From contig CAZPQC010000065.1 of the NCBI GenBank assembly GCA_964588525.1, forward strand, positions 1 to 22,137: a stretch of 22,137 nt of DNA. Direction: 5' to 3'. The translations under genes were made by a program, and so were the position numbers. Below, piece after piece: positions 13,570 through 21,713 of this stretch (the first letter of the stretch is position 1; each line of letters opens with the position of its first letter). Origin of the DNA: JAFGQJ01 sp964588525 (GTDB taxonomy: Bacteria > Spirochaetota > Spirochaetia > SZUA-6 > DRHE01). The notes under the pieces were generated by a model that saw only the letters and a program-made list of their open reading frames with translations, searched no databases and had not been told where the DNA came from.

Positions 13570-14118
13570 GTGGTCAGCCCCTTCTTCGAAAACCAGCCCA
13601 CGCCGCTGAAGGTGCTTCTGGACCATTACCAGGTAACTGTGAAGAAGTACGGTGTCGACGAAACCCCCTCGCTTTTCCTGATCGATCCTCAGGCGGGGTC
13701 GCTCTCAGCCCACGGGCAGGACGAACGCACCATAACGATCCTCTACTCCTCCTCCCTGAACGGAAACCTCGACGGCTGTGACTGCAAGGGTCATCCCCGG
13801 GGCGGTCTGGTCAAACGAGCCGCCTGGCTGCGGACGCCGGATCAGCCGGAACGGATCCTGTTGGTGGATGCGGGAGATCTGCTGGATCCGTATCCCGACC
13901 CGGATCTGGCCACGGCGATCTTCGATACCTACCTGGAGCTGGGATACACGGCAATCGCCCTGGGGGACCAGGAGTTCGCCAACGGCCTGGAGAGCCTCCT
14001 CGAGCACAGCAGTAGGTTTCGATTGTTTTCATGGCAGGATGACCCCGATGATCCGGCTGTGCGCCGGCGGATCGATGAGTACAAACATACGTTGAGGGAG
14101 CGGTTGAGCTCCCGGTAG
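13570..14118 (+). CDS. Truncated chimera: thioredoxin-like C-terminal half plus UshA-like metallophosphatase fragment
   Basis: A 182-residue ORF in two pieces. Residues 1-42 resemble the second half of a thioredoxin fold: a strand (VVSPFFEN), a helix, then VKKYGVDETPSLFLIDPQ with the cis-Pro motif TPS. The first half with CxxC is absent, and the frame upstream is full of stops (TAA at 13558-13560, TGA before that). Residues about 53-145 resemble the start of a 5'-nucleotidase/UshA-type phosphoesterase: TITILYSSSLNGNLDGCDCKG, RILLVDAGDLLD and ALGDQEFANG. The metal-binding DxH and GNHE motifs are altered (SLNG; GDQE) and the rest of that domain is missing. There is no signal peptide although its neighbours are exported. 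It may be a decayed gene or a real small protein; the start (GTG) is uncertain. It lies 8 bases before the DUF1573 fusion gene. Confidence 0.6.
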   Translation: MVSPFFENQPTPLKVLLDHYQVTVKKYGVDETPSLFLIDPQAGSLSAHGQDERTITILYSSSLNGNLDGCDCKGHPRGGLVKRAAWLRTPDQPERILLVDAGDLLDPYPDPDLATAIFDTYLELGYTAIALGDQEFANGLESLLEHSSRFRLFSWQDDPDDPAVRRRIDEYKHTLRERLSSR

Positions 14119-14126
14119 AGAGTTCC

Positions 14127-15778
14127 ATGAATCTGATCGTTCTGATCCTGACGCTGCTGCTGGGGGGCGAACCCCCTCTAGTGCTCACCCCCGTGGAGTG
14201 GAATCTCGGCAGGATCGAACGAAGCGGCGGCACCGTGACCACCGAGGTGGTTGTGGAGAACATGTCCGGGCGGGAGGCGGAGATCGCCATCATCAGCACC
14301 TGCGAATGTCTCTGGATCACTCCGACGAAGCTGCAGCTGGCACCGGGAGAATCGGCGCATATCGAGCTGACCTTCGATCCGATCGAGGAGCCGGGCTCGG
14401 TACAGAAGGACATCATCATCCGCACCAATCTGGATCGACTGCCCAAAGCCCTGTACCTGGTATACGGGGAGGTGACGGGTGATGCGCCGGAGGCGGGAAC
14501 AGCCGGGGCAGCGGCCGAGAGAACTCATCAACAAGCCGGCTCGCTGGAGGATAGCCTACCAGAAGAGCGCCTGCCGCAGGATAGCCCGCCGCTGGAGCGC
14601 CTGCCGGTCGACTTTTACGCATCCCCCGGGTGCCGCAGCTGCCAGCGCCNNNNNNNNNNNNNNNNNNNNNNNNNNNNNNNNNNNNNNNNNNNNNNNNNNN
14701 NNNNNNNNNNNNNNNNNNNNNNNNNNNNNNNNNNNNNNNNNNNNNNNNNGAGCGCCTGCCGGTCGACTTTTACGCATCCCCCGGGTGCCGCAGCTGCCAG
14801 CGCCTGCTGCGGCGGATCATTCCCAGAATAGAGAGACGGGCCGGGATACCCATAACGGTTAGAGAGCACAACATCTTCGATGCGCAGCAATACGCCGCTT
14901 ACCTGGAGATACTTCGCGAGGCGGGACAGGAGGAGAGTGCCTATCCGGCCCTGGTCGTCGGGCGTACGGTCCTGCAGGGCGAGACGGCCATCGAGCAGCA
15001 GCTGGAGGATCTGCTGACAGGACGATCCCCCCCTGCCGTTTCCGATTCGGCCGTCACCCAGGCTCCCGCATCCAGGCTGGCCTTGATCCCGATCCTGGCA
15101 GCGGGACTGCTGGACGGCATCAATCCCTGTGCCTTCACCACCCTGGTCTTTTTGATCTCCGCCCTGGCCGTGGCGGGCCGATCCCGGATCCAGGTGCTGC
15201 AGATCGGTCTGTTTTTCTCCACCGCGGTGTTCGTTACCTACCTCATGATCGGGCTGGGCTTCTTTCAAGCCATTCGCTTGGCCTCGGCCTTCCCCATTGT
15301 AGCCGCCGTGATCCGTTGGATATTGGTTGCCGTGCTGCTGGCTTTCGCAGCCCTGAGCTTGTACGACTACTTCCAGCTTCACTCCGGAAGAACGGACAAG
15401 GTGATGCTTCAGCTTCCCCAACCGATCAAGCGGCGCCTTCACAGAGATATCAAGAGCAGATCCCGTTCGGCAGCGTTGATAGCCAGCTCCCTCGTGCTCG
15501 GTTTTTTGGTGTCGATATTCGAGCTGGCCTGCACCGGACAGGTCTACTTTCCCACGCTGGTATATCTGCATCAGGTCAGGCGGGAGGTCGGCTCCTTCTC
15601 CTACCTGCTGCTGTACAACTTCGCCTTCATCCTGCCGCTTCTGATTGTTTTCGCCCTGAGCTACTGGGGCATCAGCTCTCAGAGGCTAAGCCGCTGGGTC
15701 CAGGGAAGCATGAAGCCGGTCAAGCTGCTTCTGGCCGGCCTTTTCCTGGGTCTTGCCGTATTGACGGCCCTCACGTAA
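14127..15778 (+). CDS. DUF1573 - glutaredoxin/thioredoxin - CcdA/DsbD-like membrane fusion protein (interrupted by assembly gap)
   Basis: Bases 14127-14649 and 14805-15778 join in frame into one 498-residue protein if the duplicated 55 bases and the N run are collapsed. Order: a short hydrophobic N terminus (MNLIVLILTLLLGG), a DUF1573 beta-sandwich (about 20-118, with C59 and C61 in STCECLW and the LAPGESAHIELTF strand), an acidic/proline-rich linker, a glutaredoxin-like domain (about 158-245) with active site C169-R-S-C172 in FYASPGCRSCQR, and a six-helix CcdA/DsbD-type domain (about 262-498). The last carries the paired cysteines C283 in GINPCAF and C417 in ELACTGQ. DsbD-type domains carry electrons from cytoplasmic thioredoxin across the membrane, so the fused periplasmic Grx domain is the likely receiver. 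FapA follows 10 bases later. Confidence 0.85.
14595..14649 (+). repeat. 55-bp direct repeat, copy 1, left edge of the assembly gap
   Basis: These 55 bases are identical to 14750-14804 on the other side of the N run. They encode the ERLPVDFYASPGCRSCQR region. An exact overlap of one odd k-mer length at both contig ends is what a de Bruijn assembler leaves when two contigs were scaffolded but not merged. Confidence 0.95.
14650..14749. other. Assembly gap of 100 N
   Basis: Exactly 100 undetermined bases, the standard placeholder for a gap of unknown size. The gap falls inside a coding region and puts the two halves in different frames as written. Confidence 0.99.
14750..14804 (+). repeat. 55-bp direct repeat, copy 2, right edge of the assembly gap
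   Basis: Identical to 14595-14649. Removing one copy plus the N run gives an uninterrupted reading frame across the DUF1573-glutaredoxin junction. Confidence 0.95.
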
Positions 15779-15788
15779 CATTTGGCGT

Positions 15789-18743
15789 ATGATGGAACCG
15801 GTTACGGTAAACGGCAGCCTGGAGCTTCAGATCGCCGAATCGGCTCTGGAAGCCACCCTAGTGTTCTCACCGGACCCCGAAGGTCCGCAGTGGGACCGGC
15901 AGAAGATCAACGCCCTTCTCGAGCAGCGAGGCGTCCGGGAGGGGGTCGAAAGCAAAGCTCTGGATGTGCTCTTTGATCCGGAGAAGGGCGACAGCAAACG
16001 GATCATTATCGTTGTCCGGGGCAGCGAACCTCAGGAGAGCCGGGCACCGGAACTCAACGTGGAAAGACTCGCCATTCCAGAAGCCCTGAAGCCCTATGAA
16101 AGCCAGGTGATCCCTGCGGATCGACCTCCCCGGGTGTATCACCGCACAGTCGAAAAAACAAAAACCGAAAGAATCGTCACCAAGAAGTCCAAACTCCCCT
16201 TTCTTCCGGCCAAGGAGCAGAAGCAGGTCGTGTGGGAGAAGAGCGAAAAGCTCACCCCCCTGGAACAACCGGGAGAGGAGCTGGGCAGCGGGTACGCCCG
16301 CAAGACGGATGTCGTGGCCACCATCACTCCGGCGCGGAGGGCCCGAGCCGGTCGGGACATATTCGGAAAGGAGATACCCGCGACCGTATCTGAGGAGCCG
16401 GAAGGACCGTTTCTAGGGGAAGGGCTGAGGCAGATGGGAAACGAGATCCGAGCCGACACGGCAGGATTTTACAGATACGGGAGCAACTGGATCGAACTTT
16501 TTCCCTTTGCCCTCCATGGACACAGAGTCTACCCCTCCGAGAACAAATTGACCTGTCTTATGGATTTCCTCCCCGGCTCCGACCTGCCCGCCCCGCCCAC
16601 GGCGGATCAGATCCTCGGGGAGGCCGCAGCGCTGGGATTTCCCAAGCAGGAACTGCTGACGGTGGAACAGCTGGCCGATCTGCTCAGCCGTGCCCTTACC
16701 GACAAAATTGCACTCGAGGCCGAGCCGGTGAGCCTATCCGCAGATGCGGAGATCCGGGTCGTTGTTTCCGAGGACAAGCTCAAGGCTCATCTGAGCTTGA
16801 GAAAGGGAAGGGGCAAAGGAAAGCCGCTGAGCCTCAAACAGGCGGGGGAGGCGATCCTCAGCCGTAAATTCAAAGGCATGGATATTCCCCGGACCCAGGA
16901 GGACATCCTCGAGTTCAACAGAGGCGAGCAAAGCAACCTGGAGAACTACCTGCTGGTGGAGGGCCGTGAGGCGGAACGGGGCGAGGACGGGCGTATCGAA
17001 TGGAGGATCTCCTTCCTTGCGGATGAGCGCGTAGCCGAACTGAAAGAGCAGGTAGGAGGCCGTGCGGAACAGTTGGGGGAGTTCTCCTCTCTGGAGACCT
17101 TTCCCGTAGAATCCGTCCAGGCCATGGCCGAGGTCCAGCAGAGAGCCACGGTCGCGGAAATCATCGCGGCAACGGCGGGAGCCCCTGGGGTTGATGTCTT
17201 TGGAACGGTACGCCCGGGCATCAAGGGACAGGAAGTCCAGTTCGAGCTGTTCGAAAATCTCAAGCAAGTCGGCAAGGAAATCATCGCCACCCAGGGTGGG
17301 CTGCTGGACACCGCAGAGGTGGAAGGCACTCTGTTGATGCGGGTGCGTCCGCATCAGGACCGGGAAATCCAGGTATCCCTCACCGAGGACCGCATGCAGG
17401 CCTACCTCACCCTACTGCCCTCCGAGGGTTCGGGGCAACCTCTGGATCCGGAGGAGGTTAGGCGAGTGATCGACGAGGCCGGAGTGGTGGAGGGACTACA
17501 GACGGCGCAGATCGACCAGGCACTGGAAAAGGCCAAGGGGGGAGAACCGGTCCGGGACATCTTGATCGCTCAGGGACAGGAATCTCAAGACGGCCAGGAC
17601 ACGGAACCGGAGATTCAGGTACAGATGGCCAGCGGCCAGCGGCTCACTGTTCGAGAGGATGGCCGGGCGGACTACCGCAACCAGGATAAAATCACGGTGG
17701 TCAAAGCCGGCGCCCTGCTGGCCCGGCTGAATCCCCCGACAGCTGGCACGGACGGCCGGGATGTCACAGGCAAACCGATTCCCGCACGCAGAGGATCGGC
17801 CCGTTACGTGCACGTGGGCAAACATGTAGAGTGCCGGGAGCAGGAGGACGGCAGCCTGCAGTACTACGCCAAAATCGACGGAGAGCTCGACTACCGGGGT
17901 AGCTCCATCGACGTTCTGCAGGTTCACACAGTCGAGGGCAACGTGGGCCTGGAAAGCGGCAACGTGAACTTTTCCGGAACCGTTCGAGTCAGGGGCTCGA
18001 TACAGAGTGGATTCAGCGTCGTGAGCGAAGAGAGCATCTACGTGGAGGAAAGCGTGCAGGGTGCACTTCTGTCCGCCGGGGATTCCATACGTATCGAAAA
18101 GGGGATCGTGGGGGACAACAAGGGGGTGCTGCGGGCCAAGAAATCCATCCGAGCCCGGTTCGCCGAACAGGCCACTCTGCTGGCCGTGGAAAACATCCAC
18201 CTCACCAATGCCTGCCTGCGCTGCACCGTAAAATGCAACGGCAAGATGATCCTGGAATCGGATAAGGGTAACATCGTCGGCGGCCGGGTGTATTGCAAAC
18301 TCGGCCTGTCAGCCATGAATGTCGGCTCGGAGAGGGAAGTTTCCACCGAGATTCACTTCGGCCAGGATATCTTGATACAGGACCAGCTGGAGCGGGAGCA
18401 GCGAAAGACCGAGCGGCTGAAAAAGCGAAACGCAGAGATCGAGCGCTCGATAATCCATCTGAAGCGCACATCCTCGGGAGACCAGAAGGCCCCGGGACAG
18501 CTGCACGCCGAAAAGCGCCGGAATCTGCAGCAGCTCGAGATACATTCCAAACGGATCTTCATTTTGGCCGAACGGCTCGAGCAGCATTTCCCCTCTGAGA
18601 TCGTAATCCGGGGTGTGATCTATCCGGGAGTGGTGCTGAAGAGCCACGGCCGGAAGCGGGAGGTTAAGACCGCCCTGAGAGAGGTTGTTTTCTTCTTCAA
18701 CACCGCCGCGGGAAGGATTGAAGAAAAACCGCTGAACGAGTAA
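15789..18743 (+). CDS. fapA: FapA / DUF342 family protein with three N-terminal repeat units
   Basis: A 984-residue cytoplasmic protein of the FapA (DUF342) family, which in other bacteria affects polar flagellar assembly or motility; in spirochaetes the exact role is not known to me. The N-terminal FapA-type module appears three times, at about residues 8-75, 322-390 and 527-595 (for example IRVVVSEDKLKAHLSLRKG and IQVSLTEDRMQAYLTLLPS). Each is followed by a block with a G.DvfGk.I-type turn (GRDIFGKEIPA, GVDVFGTVRPG, GRDVTGKPIPA). Residues about 690-870 form the DUF342 right-handed beta-helix (VEGNVGLESGNVNFSGTVRV and later turns), followed by a coiled coil (about 870-935) and a short tail. 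It begins ATGATG, 10 bases after the redox fusion gene and 10 bases before lgt. Confidence 0.9.
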   Translation: MMEPVTVNGSLELQIAESALEATLVFSPDPEGPQWDRQKINALLEQRGVREGVESKALDVLFDPEKGDSKRIIIVVRGSEPQESRAPELNVERLAIPEALKPYESQVIPADRPPRVYHRTVEKTKTERIVTKKSKLPFLPAKEQKQVVWEKSEKLTPLEQPGEELGSGYARKTDVVATITPARRARAGRDIFGKEIPATVSEEPEGPFLGEGLRQMGNEIRADTAGFYRYGSNWIELFPFALHGHRVYPSENKLTCLMDFLPGSDLPAPPTADQILGEAAALGFPKQELLTVEQLADLLSRALTDKIALEAEPVSLSADAEIRVVVSEDKLKAHLSLRKGRGKGKPLSLKQAGEAILSRKFKGMDIPRTQEDILEFNRGEQSNLENYLLVEGREAERGEDGRIEWRISFLADERVAELKEQVGGRAEQLGEFSSLETFPVESVQAMAEVQQRATVAEIIAATAGAPGVDVFGTVRPGIKGQEVQFELFENLKQVGKEIIATQGGLLDTAEVEGTLLMRVRPHQDREIQVSLTEDRMQAYLTLLPSEGSGQPLDPEEVRRVIDEAGVVEGLQTAQIDQALEKAKGGEPVRDILIAQGQESQDGQDTEPEIQVQMASGQRLTVREDGRADYRNQDKITVVKAGALLARLNPPTAGTDGRDVTGKPIPARRGSARYVHVGKHVECREQEDGSLQYYAKIDGELDYRGSSIDVLQVHTVEGNVGLESGNVNFSGTVRVRGSIQSGFSVVSEESIYVEESVQGALLSAGDSIRIEKGIVGDNKGVLRAKKSIRARFAEQATLLAVENIHLTNACLRCTVKCNGKMILESDKGNIVGGRVYCKLGLSAMNVGSEREVSTEIHFGQDILIQDQLEREQRKTERLKKRNAEIERSIIHLKRTSSGDQKAPGQLHAEKRRNLQQLEIHSKRIFILAERLEQHFPSEIVIRGVIYPGVVLKSHGRKREVKTALREVVFFFNTAAGRIEEKPLNE

Positions 18744-18753
18744 GGTACAGCCG

Positions 18754-19815
18754 ATGCAGATCTTGAGTTATCTCTTTTTTCCGACGTGGCTGCGTCCGGA
18801 AATCATTCCGGGACTACCCCTACGCTGGTACGGACTGATGTACCTGGTGGCCTTCTTTGTCGCCTACCAGATGGTCAGGATCCAGGTGAAAGAGAAAGCC
18901 CTGGATGTCCAGAAGGACGATGTATTGAACATGTTTTTCTGGGGAATCGTCGGTCTGCTGGTAGGTGCCCGCCTGTTCGCAGTAATCATCTACGCTCCGG
19001 CCGGAGAGTATCTCAAGGCTCCCTGGAAGATCATTCTTCCGGTAGCCATCGAGGGAGGGAAGCTGCGATTCACCGGACTGGCCGGGATGTCCTATCACGG
19101 GGGATTGCTCGGCGCCGTCGTGGCAGTTGTCATCTATCTGCGGGTCAAGAAGTTCTCCATACCGGAGTGGGGCGACATGATCGTTACCGGATCGGCTCTG
19201 GGATACACCTTCGGCCGGCTGGGGAACTTCATTAACGGGGAGCTGTACGGCCGCATTACAACCCTGCCATGGGGCATGATCTTTCCCCGCCAGGAAATCA
19301 TAAACGGGCGTTTCCAGGGCTCCGTGCCGCGCCAGCATCTGTATCCCGCTTCCGAGCCCTGGGTGCAGGAGATGGCGGCCAAGGTGGGGTTGGATATCAG
19401 CGGGATGCGTATGGTCAATCTTCCCCGCCACCCCTCCCAGCTGTACGAAGCCTTTTTCGAGGGAATCGTCCTCTGGGCTATTCTCTGGTTCGGCTTCCGG
19501 AAGCGCAAGGCTTTTCCCGGTCAGATGATGGCCGTGTACGTCATGGGCTACGGATTCTTACGCTTCTTGATCGAGTACGTCCGCCAACCGGACCTTGGCA
19601 TGGATTTCCCGATCCAGCTGGTGAAACTGGCCAATCCGGCCATTCAGTTCAGTCCCTTCAACTTCACAACGGGGCAGATCCTCAACTTCATCATGATCCT
19701 GATCGGAGTCGGCCTGTACTTCTTCTACAAAAATCGGGCCGAGCGAATGCGGGAGCAGGAAAGCGCCAAAGCCGAACGCCCCAAGGGAAGAAAACTCCGC
19801 AAGAAGATTCGCTGA
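18754..19815 (+). CDS. lgt: Prolipoprotein diacylglyceryl transferase
   Basis: A 353-residue integral membrane enzyme. It moves the diacylglyceryl group from phosphatidylglycerol to the lipobox Cys of prolipoproteins, the first step in lipoprotein maturation. It has the Lgt signature GRLGNFINGELYG, the earlier AGMSYHGGLLGAV block with the conserved His, and the later RHPSQLYEAFFEG block. About seven membrane helices are visible, from LMYLVAFFVAYQMV to LNFIMILIGVGLYFFY. A cytoplasmic, strongly basic tail (KAERPKGRKLRKKIR) extends the C terminus, and a loop of about 50 residues (about 172-225) is longer than in E. coli. AAGG lies 9 bases before the ATG. It follows fapA by 10 bases. Confidence 0.97.
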   Translation: MQILSYLFFPTWLRPEIIPGLPLRWYGLMYLVAFFVAYQMVRIQVKEKALDVQKDDVLNMFFWGIVGLLVGARLFAVIIYAPAGEYLKAPWKIILPVAIEGGKLRFTGLAGMSYHGGLLGAVVAVVIYLRVKKFSIPEWGDMIVTGSALGYTFGRLGNFINGELYGRITTLPWGMIFPRQEIINGRFQGSVPRQHLYPASEPWVQEMAAKVGLDISGMRMVNLPRHPSQLYEAFFEGIVLWAILWFGFRKRKAFPGQMMAVYVMGYGFLRFLIEYVRQPDLGMDFPIQLVKLANPAIQFSPFNFTTGQILNFIMILIGVGLYFFYKNRAERMREQESAKAERPKGRKLRKKIR

Positions 19816-20064
19816 TGCCCGGTGTCGAGGACGGCACGCTTCAGCGCGGGTGACCGCCTGGATCTACCGCAGGTAATCGCCACGATCAGCATCAACTATT
19901 ATGAAAAAAACGTATCATTAATCATACAATGTTGACGGCTTTTCCTATCCTGTTTTAGCGGCGGCCAATATTTTTATACTCTACATAAAAATAGAACAAC
20001 AAACGGAAGCGAAGGATAGGTCTAATTCTTGCATTGATAATAACTGAAAGAGAAAACGAAAACG
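19816..20064. other. Gene-free AT-rich intergenic region
   Basis: About 249 bases between lgt and the SEC59/DGK1-like gene. The first 80 are GC-rich like coding DNA but carry no recognisable gene; the rest is AT-rich. A TATACT (19975-19980) could be a -10 for the downstream gene, but no good -35 precedes it. No strong terminator hairpin or tRNA was seen. Confidence 0.6.
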
Positions 20065-20700
20065 ATGGACCGTATTGCATCCTTAGTCAGGCCGATTGTA
20101 AACAAAAAGTACTTGTCCGTGCCTCAGGCTTTTGAGGGCGAGATCATACGCAAGGCTCTGCATCTGCTCATAGCCTTCGTACCCCTGCTGGCCGGTGTGG
20201 ATCTTAGAGCGACCATGATGCTTCTGGCCGGAGGCACCCTGTTCTATGTGTTCGCCGAACGGCTGCGCATCGAGGGTCGTCCGGTGTTCGTGATAGCCGA
20301 CTTGACGATAATCGCTTCCCGCGAACGGGACAAGGGCCGTTTCGTACTCGGTCCGGTGACCCTGGGTGTGGGAGCCATGCTTTCGCTGCTCCTCTATCCT
20401 TCGACCGCCGCGGCCATAGCCATTTACGCGCTGGCTTTCGGCGACGGCTTTGCCAGCCTGGCCGGAAAACTTCTACGCAGTCCGTCAATCCCCTTTACGC
20501 GAAACAAGACCCTTGCCGGTACGGCTGCCTGTTTCATCGCCGTGCTTCTGGGTACCTGGAAACTGACCGAACGGCTGTCTATCGCCTTTGCCGTGGCCGT
20601 AGCAGCCACGATGCTCGAGCTCATCCCGATCCGGGACTTCGACAACCTGATCCTTCCGGTTGGAACCGGCTTCGTGGCGGCCTATATCCTGCAGCTGTAA
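20065..20700 (+). CDS. SEC59/DGK1/VTE5-type CTP-dependent lipid kinase-like membrane protein
   Basis: A 211-residue polytopic membrane protein of the dolichol kinase / phytol kinase / Dgk1 superfamily (COG0170), related to phosphatidate cytidylyltransferases. The characteristic blocks are present: EIIRKALHLLIAF (E...RK..H, about 26-38), FVLGPVTLGVGAML, the nucleotide-site motif ALAFGDGFASLAGK (about 127-140), NKTLAGTAACF, and a final LELIPIRDFDNLILPVGTGF. These enzymes phosphorylate isoprenoid alcohols or diacylglycerol with CTP at the membrane. The substrate here is unknown. The gene follows a 249-base intergenic region and converges on the 8-TM gene, with 19 bases between stops. Confidence 0.87.
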   Translation: MDRIASLVRPIVNKKYLSVPQAFEGEIIRKALHLLIAFVPLLAGVDLRATMMLLAGGTLFYVFAERLRIEGRPVFVIADLTIIASRERDKGRFVLGPVTLGVGAMLSLLLYPSTAAAIAIYALAFGDGFASLAGKLLRSPSIPFTRNKTLAGTAACFIAVLLGTWKLTERLSIAFAVAVAATMLELIPIRDFDNLILPVGTGFVAAYILQL

Positions 20701-20719
20701 ATATAATTACCCCAAAGCT

Positions 20720-21559
20720 TCAAAACCCCAGGTAGAAGACAACGATCTGTCGGACGAAAACCACGAATCCGATGATCAACGCAGCCGTGCCAAGCACAAC
20801 CGGCAGGGGCGCGATGCCGTACTGGAGCAGCTCCCTCCCGACGAACAGCAGCGCAGCTGCGCCCGCGGCCGCGGCGAAACGACGGCTGCGGCGTACCCGC
20901 ACCGCCACCACGAAGTTGATCACCATGAGCAGTGCCAGGATCAGCCGCACAAACAGATAGCCTTGCCGGTCTCCCAGCTTGTAGAGGAAAGTCGGCTCAT
21001 ACAGGCTGGTATCCAGTGGCAGAACGCCCGCCAGGGTAAACGCCAATACCGCCATTCCGCCGATCAGTACCGAATACTGGGCGTATTTCATGCCTACTGC
21101 ATACAGACTGGCCACCAACAAACACAACAGGCCGAAGAAACGGGAGAACAGCACCAAGCGCGTAACCACCACGTTCAGATACTGAGACAATCCGAGAGCC
21201 GGGAATACCAGGTTACCGAGTCGCCAGGTTTCAAGACAGAGTGACAGACAGAAGAGCATGAGAAAAAGAAGCTCCGCCGAATCGGTTCGACGGTACAGCT
21301 TGCGCACGCCCAGGTTGGCCAGGACGGCAAACACGAGCACACAGGCGATCCCGGCAATAGCGATGATGCGCAGGAAAGCCGGTTCCGGCGTGCTCAGGAT
21401 CAGCAGCCATCGAGGAAGCGGCTCGGCCAGATCGCCCAATACATCCGGCAGGATATTCAGTTGGAAAATCACGTAGACTCCGCCGACAAACACGAGCAGA
21501 TGGAACAGCGAGATGACTACAACGGAGACGATCAGGTTTCGGTGAAAGCTGGCGTACAT
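20720..21559 (-). CDS. Eight-helix membrane protein of unknown function
   Basis: About 279 residues with roughly eight hydrophobic helices, beginning NLIVSVVVISLFHLLVFVGG and ending PVVLGTAALIIGFVVFVRQI. The soluble connections are short; a loop after the first helix (NILPDVLGDLAEPLPRW) probably faces the periplasm. I recognise no catalytic or binding motif; the layout resembles seven-to-eight-TM sensor modules that have no attached output domain. The ATG at 21559 is preferred over the TTG at 21595, because the TTG is the start of a TTGACC -35-like element (21590-21595 on the minus strand) and has no ribosome site. It is divergent from the DUF2259-type gene. Confidence 0.72.
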   Translation of the reverse strand: MYASFHRNLIVSVVVISLFHLLVFVGGVYVIFQLNILPDVLGDLAEPLPRWLLILSTPEPAFLRIIAIAGIACVLVFAVLANLGVRKLYRRTDSAELLFLMLFCLSLCLETWRLGNLVFPALGLSQYLNVVVTRLVLFSRFFGLLCLLVASLYAVGMKYAQYSVLIGGMAVLAFTLAGVLPLDTSLYEPTFLYKLGDRQGYLFVRLILALLMVINFVVAVRVRRSRRFAAAAGAAALLFVGRELLQYGIAPLPVVLGTAALIIGFVVFVRQIVVFYLGF

Positions 21560-21713
21560 ACTTTCTATAGAATCAGATTTTTCGGTTCTGGTCAAAAGAC
21601 GGAGTGGAAATCAAGTGGATCTGCCGACTAAGCGTTGCCGCCCACTGGAAAAGAGGAGGTGAAAAAACCTACAGAAAAATGAGAACTGTACGATACTGTC
21701 TATAGGAGTTCCT

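Noticed and set aside
14556..15571. Long reading frames on the minus strand and in other frames around the N gap
   Set aside because: They depend on reading through the N run, and they overlap a gene with clear domains and expected cysteines on the plus strand.
21651..21705. A leader peptide after the GAGGAGGTG sequence (ATG at 21679, 8 codons)
   Set aside because: Spacing to the ATG is about 17 bases and the peptide has no regulatory features; the downstream gene has its own ribosome site.
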